Origin: a virus
IMG/VR virus record: IMGVR_UViG_3300020053_000033
Location: 1 to 34,467 of that record
Reading direction: 5' to 3' (one strand)
DNA: 34,467 nt
Positions 9,057 to 16,189 of this stretch are shown here, one piece after another. A model generated the notes under the pieces. That model ran no database searches. It was not told the DNA's origin and worked only from the letters and a program-made list of their open reading frames with translations. How positions within the stretch are numbered: position 1 is the first letter of the stretch; each line of letters starts with the position of its first letter. A program made the translations under genes and the position numbers.

Positions 9057-9995
9057 CTAACGGAAAATCAGTTCAAAGTCGTTATCCCGTGCCGTTGGTA
9101 CCACATCCAGCACAATTTTCAGGTGGCTGATACCGTCGGCCATTGTTGGCTCAATACTTCTGAGCTGCAGGTTTGGCACGTTCAACTCGAAAATATGGCC
9201 TTCGTCCAGAGCGTCGTCACCCAGCTGATATTCCATATCGCCATAGGTACTCAGCTTGCCCCACCAGTCAAAGGTGTTCAGCTCCGGCTCTTCAATGGTG
9301 ATTTCCACTTGAGGCTTGCGGTTCGTGATCTCAACGCTAATGTTGTTGGTCACATTCCGGTGCACCACGGTATTACCCAGCTTGAACGTCAGCTCACTCA
9401 TGTTTACAGCCTGACCAAACAAGTTCATTTTGGTGACAAGCACAGCGTCACTGGTCATAGGCTGTTCAAATGCGGTGTAATCCGCGCTGATAAAGTTGGC
9501 AACCTGCGTTGGGTCAACAAAAAGTCCAATAAAACTATTAAAAGTGAACTTTGGCAGGGCCTTAGTACCCAGGCTTAAATCTAAGCTGGCTCGGGCACCA
9601 TGGATTGGGTGCTTGATTTTGCCCCTGTACACATGCGCCACCGCGCTGTCGTAGTCCTGCGACACTGGGGTGTATACAACCTTTTCACCCGCAGTAATTG
9701 CAGGCTTCAACCCGCACATTTGTAAAAATGGCGCATAGGCAGGCGCAGTACCTGCAGTGCCAACACCAGACAAATAGGTGGTAATGTCGCCGGTCACACG
9801 TTTAGTCAGCTGCATAGCGCCTTTGCTACCGCCACGGCCAGCGTCATAGTCCAGGTCTTCCTGGTCACCGTCCAAAAACTTCAGGTTAACTTTGGCGCGC
9901 ATTGCATTAGCGGCGCCGGTAAGTACTAAACCCGATCCATATGTTGTTTCGGTGCCTGCAAGAATTAATACATCCTGCTCGTATATTTTGCCCAT
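9057..9995 (-). CDS. Major tail tube protein
   Basis: 312 residues from ATG 9995 with AGGAG upstream. The sequence starts MGKIYEQDVLILAGTETTYG and has the two-part make-up of long-tail tube proteins: beta-rich segments (ISVEITNRKPQVEITIEEPE, FELNVPNLQLRSI) and large loops. It forms stacked rings making the DNA conduit. It sits between the head-completion genes and the chaperone/tape-measure set, and no tail sheath gene lies beside it, which argues for a non-contractile tail. The family name is not certain, but position and length fit well. Confidence 0.8.
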   Translation of the reverse strand: MGKIYEQDVLILAGTETTYGSGLVLTGAANAMRAKVNLKFLDGDQEDLDYDAGRGGSKGAMQLTKRVTGDITTYLSGVGTAGTAPAYAPFLQMCGLKPAITAGEKVVYTPVSQDYDSAVAHVYRGKIKHPIHGARASLDLSLGTKALPKFTFNSFIGLFVDPTQVANFISADYTAFEQPMTSDAVLVTKMNLFGQAVNMSELTFKLGNTVVHRNVTNNISVEITNRKPQVEITIEEPELNTFDWWGKLSTYGDMEYQLGDDALDEGHIFELNVPNLQLRSIEPTMADGISHLKIVLDVVPTARDNDFELIFR

Positions 9996-9998
9996 GGT

Positions 9999-10157
9999 TT
10001 ACTCCTGTACTTTTTTGGCTTTCTCAGCCCGCGCTGCGCGCTGAGCAGCTAAATAGCCGTTTTTGCTGTTGTCGGTGGATACCACTTTGGCTGCAGGTTT
10101 ATCAGCCTTGGTTGCTTTTTCTTTGGCTTGTTCAGTGCCAGCTGTAGCTGAGGTCAT
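9999..10157 (-). CDS. Small Lys/Ala-rich protein, unknown
   Basis: About 52 residues from ATG 10157 (MTSATAGTEQAKEK), chosen because AGGA lies 8 bases upstream and the previous gene ends two bases earlier; a longer frame to 10205 would overlap that gene without a ribosome site. The protein is almost entirely Ala, Lys, Thr, Glu and Gln, and probably disordered or helical. It lies between the tail terminator-like gene and the tail tube gene. Its composition and good ribosome site suggest it is real; its role is unknown. Confidence 0.55.
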   Translation of the reverse strand: MTSATAGTEQAKEKATKADKPAAKVVSTDNSKNGYLAAQRAARAEKAKKVQE

Positions 10158-10159
10158 AT

Positions 10160-10588
10160 TTAGTTTCCTGTGTTGAAGTAATTGACGTCGTACATATCTA
10201 TCCAAAGCAGCACGCTCTGGTCGTGTTCAAGCATTTTCCCGCTGCGCCATACACAGCTTCTAAACTCTCTGTTCGCTGGCATCCAGCCAATCAGCGCGTT
10301 ACGGGTGGCACCTATCAATATCCTGGCTGCAGCCATCAACTCATCAGGCCGACTATTTACTTCAGCCACGACCACTGCAAAACGGGCAGTCACTTGCTGG
10401 GTGTGCTGATGTTGGTCGGACTCGCCACTTTCGCTGTCTAAAACAACATAAGCACTGCTGGCTCGGAAACTACGCAAGCTTTCAAGACTGTCCAGAGCAA
10501 CGCCGTCTTCTACTATCTGAAGGGCTGGCACTTGCTCTTTAAGCCGGCTAATAATCAGCTGGATGTCTAACGGTAAATTGGCTGACAT
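10160..10588 (-). CDS. Tail terminator / Mu gp37-like protein
   Basis: 142 residues (MSANLPLDIQLIISRLKEQVPALQIVEDGVALDSL). Start ATG 10588 overlaps the preceding stop by one base (TGATG). The pattern of an N-terminal helix, a strand-turn-strand region (SAYVVLDSESGESDQHQHTQQVTARFAVVVAEV) and a C-terminal strand (SVLLWIDMYDVNYF) resembles Gp37/tail-terminator proteins encoded between the gp36-like connector and the tail tube in Mu-like phages. It probably caps the finished tail before joining the head. Family assignment is from position and fold-like pattern. Confidence 0.65.
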   Translation of the reverse strand: MSANLPLDIQLIISRLKEQVPALQIVEDGVALDSLESLRSFRASSAYVVLDSESGESDQHQHTQQVTARFAVVVAEVNSRPDELMAAARILIGATRNALIGWMPANREFRSCVWRSGKMLEHDQSVLLWIDMYDVNYFNTGN

Positions 10589-11091
10589 CAGAAGTCCTTT
10601 AGTGCGTCGCGTAATACGCTTTGCCCTGGTGTAAATTCCGGCATGCCTGCGCCCTGGATAATCACTTTGTCTTCAAGGCCCAAGCTAAATTTGCCTTCAG
10701 CTGTTAATTTCAAAAGCTTCATCGAGTCTGTATAGGCGCGTGTAATTGGGTCTTTGTCGTCGGCGTTTAGCCGGTTCTGGTGCAGCTTGTAGCGGGTGAT
10801 CGCACGGCACCAACTGCTAACAATATCTGGCACGCTCTGCAGAGGCAGGTAGCCGCGCGGGCTTAGAAAGCCGTCTATTTCAGCCACCGCTTCATTAATA
10901 GCGGAGTTAATTCTGGCTACAGCCAGATCAGCAACTGCAGTTTCTTCAGTTGTCCAGGCGCTGCGGTCAGCTCCGGTCAGCGTGGCCTGCATCAGGTCAT
11001 AATCAACCATGCGCAAATGCTCTGGGGTGGCTACCTGAGCCAACTCTTTTGCACCTGGTTGCTGTGCCAACTGGGCCAATGTGATGTACAT
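10588..11091 (-). CDS. DUF1320 (Mu gp36-like) head-tail connector
   Basis: 167 residues from ATG 11091 (MYITLAQLAQQPGAKELAQ) with AGGAG upstream. The central motif (IDGFLSPRGYLPL, then IVSSWCRAITRYKLHQNR) is typical of DUF1320/gp36 proteins, all-helical adaptors that sit under the portal. It lies between the capsid genes and the tail terminator-like gene, as in Mu. It overlaps the next gene by one base. Confidence in the family is high; the connector role comes from knowledge of the gene order. Confidence 0.88.
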   Translation of the reverse strand: MYITLAQLAQQPGAKELAQVATPEHLRMVDYDLMQATLTGADRSAWTTEETAVADLAVARINSAINEAVAEIDGFLSPRGYLPLQSVPDIVSSWCRAITRYKLHQNRLNADDKDPITRAYTDSMKLLKLTAEGKFSLGLEDKVIIQGAGMPEFTPGQSVLRDALKDF

Positions 11092-11169
11092 GCAGTTACT
11101 CCTAAAAATTCGGGCCGGTTCGAAAGGTAATTACCCGCTATCAACCGGAAACTTCGCAGGTGAACGGAG

Positions 11170-11634
11170 CTAGTCCTTAGCCTTTGCAGCGCCTTTATTG
11201 GCACCTTCAGCATCCTTTTTCTTTTGCGCTTCCAGCGCGGCAGCATCTTCCTGAGCTTTCTTTTGAGCAGCTTCTTCATCGGCCTTCTTCTGAGCTAATG
11301 CCGCTGCTTCTTCATCAGCCTTTTTCTGAGCTAATGCCGCTGCTTCTTCATCAGCCTTTTTCTGAGCTAATGCCGCTGCTTCTTCATCAGCCTTTTTCTG
11401 AGCTAATGCTGCAGCTTCTTCATCAGCCTTTTTCTGAGCTAATGCCGCTGCTTCTTCATCAGCCTTTTTCTGAGCTAATGCCGCTGCTTCTTCATCAGCT
11501 GACGGAACAACCACAGCTTCAAGCTTTAACAGCTGTTCGGCTTCTTCTGCTGTCAGCTCAATGGGGTCGCCTAACCCATAAGAAGAGCCGTTGTGGTCAA
11601 GCCTTGGGCGGTTAACTTTGAACTTCAGATACAT
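11170..11634 (-). CDS. Repeat protein in the Mu gp35 position
   Basis: 154 residues from ATG 11634 (MYLKFKVNRPRLDHNGSSYG), chosen for AGGAG upstream; an in-frame upstream start at 11658 lies in a hairpin. The first ~45 residues form a small domain (GDPIELTAEEAEQLLKLEAVV) followed by six tandem 12-residue units of KKADEEAAALAQ and a degenerate tail ending GANKGAAKAKD. The repeats should form a long charged helix resembling the TolA domain II type. The gene sits directly after the major capsid gene, where Mu has gp35. A capsid-surface or connector accessory role is plausible but unproven. Confidence 0.75.
   Translation of the reverse strand: MYLKFKVNRPRLDHNGSSYGLGDPIELTAEEAEQLLKLEAVVVPSADEEAAALAQKKADEEAAALAQKKADEEAAALAQKKADEEAAALAQKKADEEAAALAQKKADEEAAALAQKKADEEAAQKKAQEDAAALEAQKKKDAEGANKGAAKAKD
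11270..11498 (-). repeat. 36-bp in-frame tandem repeat array
   Basis: GCTTCTTCATC (plus-strand view) recurs at 11270, 11306, 11342, 11378, 11414, 11450 and 11486, a strict 36-bp period with six full units and a partial one. Units are nearly identical; the clearest differences are single silent changes at both ends and one altered unit near 11409-11413. The period equals 12 codons, so copy-number change keeps the reading frame. Confidence 0.95.
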
Positions 11635-11648
11635 TTTTTTCTCCTGCA

Positions 11649-11668
11649 GGTGGCCCATTCAGGCCACC
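11649..11668 (-). other. Stem-loop between capsid and repeat-protein genes
   Basis: On the minus strand GGTGGCC-TGAATG-GGCCACC is a perfect 7-bp stem with a 6-base loop, in the 60-base spacer after the capsid stop. It ends five bases before the AGGAG that serves the next gene. No T-run follows. It may protect the capsid message 3' end or lower expression of the downstream genes relative to capsid. Confidence 0.5.
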
Positions 11669-11694
11669 CACTTTGTTCTCAGTTACTGATGCGA

Positions 11695-12624
11695 TTAGTT
11701 AACTGCGTTTTCAAAGAAGAAACCTAAGTCTTTGGCTGTGATCAGTTCTTTCACCGATTCACCCACCCGCACCATTTCACCGCCACGCATACCTATGTTT
11801 TTGTCCGGTGTTGAACCCGCAATACGGTTGCCAAATTCAGCGGTAAAGCCAAAAGTGGTGCCATTGCTCGCATCCGCCAAACGGTCACGGTAGATAAATG
11901 AAGCGTGGTTACCCCATGCTCTTGCTAAGTTGACCGCTTGCCCTGGGCGCGCAATATTCAAGCGGGCTTCACCGACCAGAATTGCTTCCAGTTCCAACAA
12001 ATCACGCAGGAACTCCAATGGCACCATGCCGTCTTCACCAGCAGAACCGTTGTAAGCTTTCACAAGCTTTGGGTGGCGGCGTAAAATGGTCGATGTACGA
12101 CGACCAAAAACACCAATGTTTGGACGCAGAACACAACTATCCAGGGAGTCAATAATCGCAACCAATGGGTTACTGTCTGCGTCGCTCCACTGGCTAGTAC
12201 CCGATAGCGTGACCTTGTTATTCACACCGTAACTAGCGCCATTGAAGACTAACTGTGAGGCACGAACTTCACGGTCCAGAACAATCAGATTCGTGGTTTG
12301 CTCTGTGGCTTTGGCCAGTGGGTCGTAGCCAGGTGGGGCATTAGCAATATCATCATTTGGTACTGGCGCATCTAATGCGTAATCACTTGTGCTGGCGGTC
12401 TTCTCTTCGGCACCAAACTCAACTTGGTTCACACGGCCAGTACGGCTAACACTGGTATTTGGCACCGTGAAACCGTCTGCCAAGTTGTGAAGCATGTATT
12501 TAAAGTCTGCTTTACCAACAGTCACTCGCGGCAGTACTTCATCTGCGATCATCCGAGTGTTCCGGTAAGCAATTGCGATCGCTGTCAATTCGGCTTGAAT
12601 TGGAAATGGCGCTGCTTTACTCAT
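11695..12624 (-). CDS. Major capsid protein
   Basis: 309 residues from ATG 12624 with AGGAG 11 bases upstream. The sequence (AELTAIAIAYRNTRMIADEVLPRV, then FKYMLHNLADGFTVP, and DSLDSCVLRPNIGVFGRRTSTILRRHP) is typical of the HK97-fold major head proteins of Mu-like siphophages and related prophages. Gene order protease/scaffold, decoration protein, capsid confirms the call. The product assembles into the icosahedral shell around the scaffold. Stem-loops flank the gene on its 3' side, compatible with very high expression. Confidence 0.92.
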   Translation of the reverse strand: MSKAAPFPIQAELTAIAIAYRNTRMIADEVLPRVTVGKADFKYMLHNLADGFTVPNTSVSRTGRVNQVEFGAEEKTASTSDYALDAPVPNDDIANAPPGYDPLAKATEQTTNLIVLDREVRASQLVFNGASYGVNNKVTLSGTSQWSDADSNPLVAIIDSLDSCVLRPNIGVFGRRTSTILRRHPKLVKAYNGSAGEDGMVPLEFLRDLLELEAILVGEARLNIARPGQAVNLARAWGNHASFIYRDRLADASNGTTFGFTAEFGNRIAGSTPDKNIGMRGGEMVRVGESVKELITAKDLGFFFENAVN

Positions 12625-12669
12625 AATCTTTGTAACTCCTAAAGTCCGGCTGATTAGCCTGGCGATGAA

Positions 12670-13047
12670 TTAAGGTGCTGGGATAAAGCCAGGCACAATG
12701 TGGACCGAACCAATATCACCGAGCACACCACCGCCTTCAGAAAAGCCGATTGTGTAAGTTGCGACTGATACAGGTAATGTGACTGCAATAGCCCGACCTT
12801 GAGCGTCAGAGGTAAGCAAAGCGCCGTCTGCGGCAGTTCCGCCATATTCCACTGGCGCTAAGCCTGAGCGGATCACATCAGTAACTGCACCTGTAGCAGC
12901 TGGGATTTTTGGGCTAACGCCAATCATTGGTGCAGCTACACCAACCGCTTGTTTTGTGCCACCCACGGCAGCACCAGTGATTAAAATGCGATGGCCAGCA
13001 ATAGCGGCCTCAGCCAGTCGTGCTGTAACTAAACCTGGAATATTCAT
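12670..13047 (-). CDS. Head decoration / capsid cement protein
   Basis: 125 residues; ATG 13047 overlaps the protease stop by one base (TAATG). It is rich in Gly, Ala and Val with few charges (ARLAEAAIAGHRILITGAAVGG; ATGAVTDVIRSGLAPVEYGGTA), the make-up of DUF2190-like trimeric decoration proteins that lock capsomers after expansion. Position between protease/scaffold and major capsid is the usual one. Family assignment is by composition and context. Confidence 0.75.
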   Translation of the reverse strand: MNIPGLVTARLAEAAIAGHRILITGAAVGGTKQAVGVAAPMIGVSPKIPAATGAVTDVIRSGLAPVEYGGTAADGALLTSDAQGRAIAVTLPVSVATYTIGFSEGGGVLGDIGSVHIVPGFIPAP

Positions 13048-14177
13048 TACGAATTACCTTTCTGGACATGCTTGACCGCATCAGTAGCACTGATGGTCAC
13101 GCCTTTGTTTTGCATTTCAGCCTGGTACTGCGTTGCTGCTGCAGCTAAGGCTTTCGGATTTTCGGCAAAGTCCACAGTCTCTTTGTCTTTGCCTGAGTGC
13201 TCAGAGAAATCGACGCGGGCTGGCAGGTTTGATAAGAAGCCGCGCAACCATTCGCTGGCAGGTTTCTTCACTTCACCATCAGCGGCGGCAAAGCTGACTG
13301 TTTGCTCTTGATCAAGGCTGGCCATAAAGCTAACCAGGCCATCTTTTTCACCTGGTAACAACTTGCCTTCTGTTACCAGTTGCGCGGCGAAACTAACCGC
13401 CGCTTCCTGTTTGGCTGCCAGTTCTTTATCCGCCAGTGCTTTCTCACGCGCAGCCAATTGGCTTTCACGGGCAGCGAAGTCGGCTGTCTTGTCTTTGTTT
13501 GGGTCCACAGGGAGCACCTCCGGTTTATGGTTGTCTTTGGATACATCAGGGGCAGCAAAGCCTGGGTAAGCTTTTGAAAGCTCCATCATTGCTTCGGTTT
13601 GCTGGGTTTCTATGTCACGAACCACATAATCTGGTACCACCTTGTCGGCTGTTTCAGCACCAAACTGTTCTAACATCCAGTCACGTAGGCCACGGGCCAT
13701 TTTGCTGAGTGACCAAAGCGCCTGGTCGGCATTGCTTGCAGCAAAGTCGATAGTCACCAGCTCGTTGGTATCGGCACCAAATTCAGCCATTTTTAAGCCT
13801 GGTATTGCCGGAGCTGCAGCACCTAAAAAACCAACATGGCGCAGGTACCAAACACCAGGCTTTGGGTTGGCTGAATGTGTAGGTGGGAAAAAAGATGCGC
13901 TCATCTTTGGAAAACGTTTTTCATTTACCATTGCGGCGAACTGAGGTTCTACGTCCATTGGCTCTGCAACAACCAATTCACCATCCAGGCTGATTGACTT
14001 CACCAGGCCATAGGCCGGGTCTTCCATTTTAGGGTGACCGATCACCAGGGGAGCAGCAAAAATAACTGGGTCGTAAGCAGCCACAGACGCTTGCATCTGT
14101 TCTTTTGTAAAAGTCCATTCGCGGCCTTCGCTGTCTTTGTGAGTACCTGCACGGAAAATCTCAAGTAATTTGCTCAT
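13047..14177 (-). CDS. I: Head maturation protease with scaffold domain (Mu gpI-like)
   Basis: 376 residues from ATG 14177. Residues 1-130 form the Mu-like protease domain: MSKLLEIFRAGTHKDSEGRE, then PLVIGHPKMEDPAYG, FPKMSASFFPP and YLRHVGFLGAAAPAIPGLK, the last two being characteristic blocks with the likely catalytic Ser (in SASFF) and His (in LVIGHP). From about residue 215 a coiled-coil scaffold follows (ARESQLAAREKALADKELAAKQ). Internal in-frame starts could give a scaffold-only product, as in Mu (gpI/gpZ), but I see no convincing internal ribosome site. The Shine-Dalgarno candidate (GAGG) lies about 13 bases upstream, unusually far. A 19-codon frame in the leader ends in ATGA over this start and could give translational coupling. 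Confidence 0.9.
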   Translation of the reverse strand: MSKLLEIFRAGTHKDSEGREWTFTKEQMQASVAAYDPVIFAAPLVIGHPKMEDPAYGLVKSISLDGELVVAEPMDVEPQFAAMVNEKRFPKMSASFFPPTHSANPKPGVWYLRHVGFLGAAAPAIPGLKMAEFGADTNELVTIDFAASNADQALWSLSKMARGLRDWMLEQFGAETADKVVPDYVVRDIETQQTEAMMELSKAYPGFAAPDVSKDNHKPEVLPVDPNKDKTADFAARESQLAAREKALADKELAAKQEAAVSFAAQLVTEGKLLPGEKDGLVSFMASLDQEQTVSFAAADGEVKKPASEWLRGFLSNLPARVDFSEHSGKDKETVDFAENPKALAAAATQYQAEMQNKGVTISATDAVKHVQKGNS

Positions 14178-14258
14178 GGTTGCATGTCATCCTCGGCCAC
14201 AGAGTGAAAAGTCAAAAACGGGTTTGTGACCATCAGAATGCAGAATCGGGGCGGCAAT

Positions 14259-14280
14259 GTAATTTGAACGCGGACAAAAT
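14259..14280 (-). promoter_or_regulatory. Dyad element, late-operon copy 1 (candidate Mor-type activator site)
   Basis: A 22-bp segment identical to one at 22494-22515. Its core TTTGAACGCGGACAAA has dyad symmetry (TTTG..CGCG..CAAA; 14 of 20 positions symmetric in the 20-bp version), as expected for a dimeric DNA-binding protein. It lies 82 bases upstream of the protease start on the leftward transcript. No clear sigma70 -35/-10 pair accompanies it, which fits an activator-dependent promoter. Confidence 0.7.
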
Positions 14281-14288
14281 ATGCGGGG

Positions 14289-14305
14289 ATGCCTAAAACA
14301 GGCAT
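14289..14305. other. Short inverted repeat in the G-I spacer
   Basis: ATGCCT-AAAAC-AGGCAT, a 6-bp perfect stem with a 5-base loop, lies between the terminator (14363-14395) and the dyad element (14259-14280). No T-run follows in the leftward direction. It may be a weak second terminator or part of the promoter's upstream region; nothing more can be said. Confidence 0.4.
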
Positions 14306-14362
14306 TTATAAACGTTTACAAGGGGGTTAAAGGGGTTAACCAAAGCAAGGTTATAGCCCAGA

Positions 14363-14395
14363 CCTCTTAAAACGCGCTACAGCGCGTTTAAGAGG
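14363..14395 (-). terminator. Bidirectional rho-independent terminator after the gpG-like gene
   Basis: The arms CCTCTTAAAACGCGC and GCGCGTTTAAGAGG pair with a single bulged A around a TACA loop; the TAA stop of the gpG-like gene is inside the structure. In the leftward direction the GC core CGCGC-TGTA-GCGCG is followed by TTTT. The A/T-flanked symmetrical stem could work on both strands. It should end the lysis/terminase/portal transcript before the protease/capsid/tail operon. Confidence 0.8.
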
Positions 14396-14945
14396 ATGCG
14401 GAGTTCTTGAGCCATCTAACTGTTAAACGGCCAATATAACTGCTGTTATCGCTGCTCAAGCCCAACCATTGGCGTTTAGGCATATTAATTTCGTATGGGC
14501 CAACAGTGGCATCTTGGGCAAAGTTACTCTTTTTCCTTTTCACAAAACGGTTGCCTATGCTGCCGTCTTTGTTCTGCTGAAAGTAGACAGTAGTTTTACG
14601 GGCCTTTTGCTTGATCACTCCACCGAAGTTGTGAATGGCACCGTAAACATTATTGGTACCAAAGCTTAAACCAGAGTCATCAAACTGGCCCCGCAATGTG
14701 CTTTGCAAGTACGCCCTGAATGTAAGGACTTTGCCTTTGTTGCGATGCTTACGCTTTTGGTACCTGGCTGAAAGACGCTGCCAGGCTTTGCCATCAGGAT
14801 CAGTTTGGGTGCCAAAACGTGCGCGGGTGGTTCGCATCATGTATTCGTTTATTTGCGCAAACAACGGAGCTGGATGCTGTAGCCGGTGATTAATCTCTGC
14901 CAGCTTTGCTGCAACGTCTGATGTAATGTCTACCTTTGCTGCCAT
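14388..14945 (-). CDS. G: Phage virion morphogenesis protein (Mu gpG-like)
   Basis: 185 residues from ATG 14945. The family blocks of Phage_tail_S (PF05069, gpG) are clear: MRTTRARFGTQTDPDGKAWQRL near residues 37-58, VYGAIHNFGGVIKQ near the middle and INMPKRQWLGLSSDN near the C-terminus. Members act late in assembly, probably in tail completion or head-tail joining. It directly follows the MuF gene (8-base gap), as in Mu, and is the last gene before the terminator. The length is slightly above the family norm because of a Lys/Arg-rich middle (NRFVKRKKSNF). Confidence 0.92.
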   Translation of the reverse strand: MAAKVDITSDVAAKLAEINHRLQHPAPLFAQINEYMMRTTRARFGTQTDPDGKAWQRLSARYQKRKHRNKGKVLTFRAYLQSTLRGQFDDSGLSFGTNNVYGAIHNFGGVIKQKARKTTVYFQQNKDGSIGNRFVKRKKSNFAQDATVGPYEINMPKRQWLGLSSDNSSYIGRLTVRWLKNSASS

Positions 14946-14953
14946 GCTGGATC

Positions 14954-16189
14954 TTACTCCCTACGATAAACCCTAACACCAACGCGATAATCATCAATGT
15001 CGGTGTCCACTGTGGTGTTAATAGCTGACCAACCATCAGCACCCCATTCAAATACAGACAGTGCAGGAACGGTTTGGTCAGGCAGTTTGAAGCTTGCAAT
15101 GTAACGACGTTTTACCACTGCCTTTTGCTGATCTGCCATGTATTCCATACGCACCCATATTTCGTCTGGCTCCATCACAGCTTTGGCCATAACGCCCAGG
15201 AACTGGCCGCGACCATCTTTGTTGGCATTTATTTCGCCGCCTTTGCGGCTTACAAATAGATCCCGACCAATCACCAGGCTATCACCCAACACGTCTTTGA
15301 AAATAACGGATTGTTCCATCGTGGCCCCAAAGGGTTTTAAAAATGCTTCAGCATAAGCTGTGTCAGGTAAAGCTTTATCCAAAACAGCTGATGCTGGCAA
15401 AGCCCGTGGTTTTGGCAGTGCATCTTTAGGTTTGGTGTTAGGTAGGCCGTTTGCGCTCATTCCCTTTGGTGGCTCAGATAATTCAGGTGGTACTGCACTG
15501 TCTAACCGGCTGCGCCCTGGTGCATATTCAAAGCCCGGATCAATACCTTCCGGCACTTCAACAATGCGCGGGCCATCAGGGTGACGTTTGCCAATTTCAC
15601 GCTGCAGCATTTTAACTGCAGGCGCTTTGTCCGGGCCTGATTTACCTTCAGCTGCTAAATCTTCTTCGGTTAAACCTTCCACATAACACTGGCAGCCCCA
15701 GCCATTGGGAGGGTAATGAGTTTGCCACCACGGATCATCTGCAGACAAAATCAGGCCATCCCACTCAAGGTGTTCGTGGCGTGGATTTTCTACTGCGTCG
15801 CTATGTTTATAACGCCAGTAAGGCAAGGCTGCGGTTTGCGACTGCAGCTGCTCCTGACGCCCAGCGTTGTAGCTACTGAACAAGTTGGTTTCGTAGATAG
15901 TGCGGCTACGCCATTCACGGCCACCGTTATAGTCCCAGCCGTTCTCAGCCACTATGCGGTCAAAGTCTTTACGGAACTGCTCAAGGGTGCCACCGTCTGC
16001 GATCACCTTTTCGATAGCGGTGCGAAAGTCGGCCAGCATAGTGTCGCGTGTAACACCGGCTACCATAAAAGCCCAGTCATGTTCTGCGTTGTAAATATCA
16101 GTCCAATGGGTGGTTGGCATATTAAGCTTGCGCCGGAAGAACGCGATCTGCTGTTCAAAGGGCACAGAACCATAACTGGCTTCAGCCAT
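14954..16189 (-). CDS. F: MuF-like minor head protein with C-terminal PBECR-type nuclease domain
   Basis: 411 residues from ATG 16189 with GGAG upstream. Residues 20-170 are the Phage_Mu_F domain: helix LNMPTTHWTDIYNAEHDWAF, RTIYETNLFSSYNAGR (97-111), HLEWDGLILSADDPWW (140-155) and HYPPNGWGCQC (158-168). After a Pro-rich linker (228-268) residues about 270-395 form an alpha/beta domain (EQSVIFKDVLGDSLVIGRDLF; IWVRMEYMADQQKAVVKRRYI; SVFEWGADGW) resembling the phage Barnase-EndoU-ColicinE5/D-RelE nuclease group (PBECR) often fused to MuF proteins. MuF proteins sit inside the head near the portal and are thought to enter the cell with DNA, so the tail domain could be a delivered effector. It overlaps the portal gene by 8 bases. 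MuF assignment is firm; nuclease activity is inferred. Confidence 0.88.
   Translation of the reverse strand: MAEASYGSVPFEQQIAFFRRKLNMPTTHWTDIYNAEHDWAFMVAGVTRDTMLADFRTAIEKVIADGGTLEQFRKDFDRIVAENGWDYNGGREWRSRTIYETNLFSSYNAGRQEQLQSQTAALPYWRYKHSDAVENPRHEHLEWDGLILSADDPWWQTHYPPNGWGCQCYVEGLTEEDLAAEGKSGPDKAPAVKMLQREIGKRHPDGPRIVEVPEGIDPGFEYAPGRSRLDSAVPPELSEPPKGMSANGLPNTKPKDALPKPRALPASAVLDKALPDTAYAEAFLKPFGATMEQSVIFKDVLGDSLVIGRDLFVSRKGGEINANKDGRGQFLGVMAKAVMEPDEIWVRMEYMADQQKAVVKRRYIASFKLPDQTVPALSVFEWGADGWSAINTTVDTDIDDYRVGVRVYRRE

Noticed and set aside
8952-9578. Plus-strand 208-residue frame opposite the tail tube gene
   Set aside because: It is antisense to a well-supported gene and its protein has no recognisable features or ribosome site.
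11092-11169. Terminator in the spacer after the repeat protein
   Set aside because: CCGGTT/AACCGG can pair but only across a 22-base loop and with no T-run.
11031-11279. Lys/Arg-rich minus-strand frame of 82 residues
   Set aside because: It arises from reading the repeat region and the start of the next gene in another frame; no ribosome site.
11270-11498. Regular 36-bp spacing resembling a CRISPR array
   Set aside because: Repeats are head-to-tail with no spacers and lie in frame inside a gene encoding a 12-residue protein repeat.
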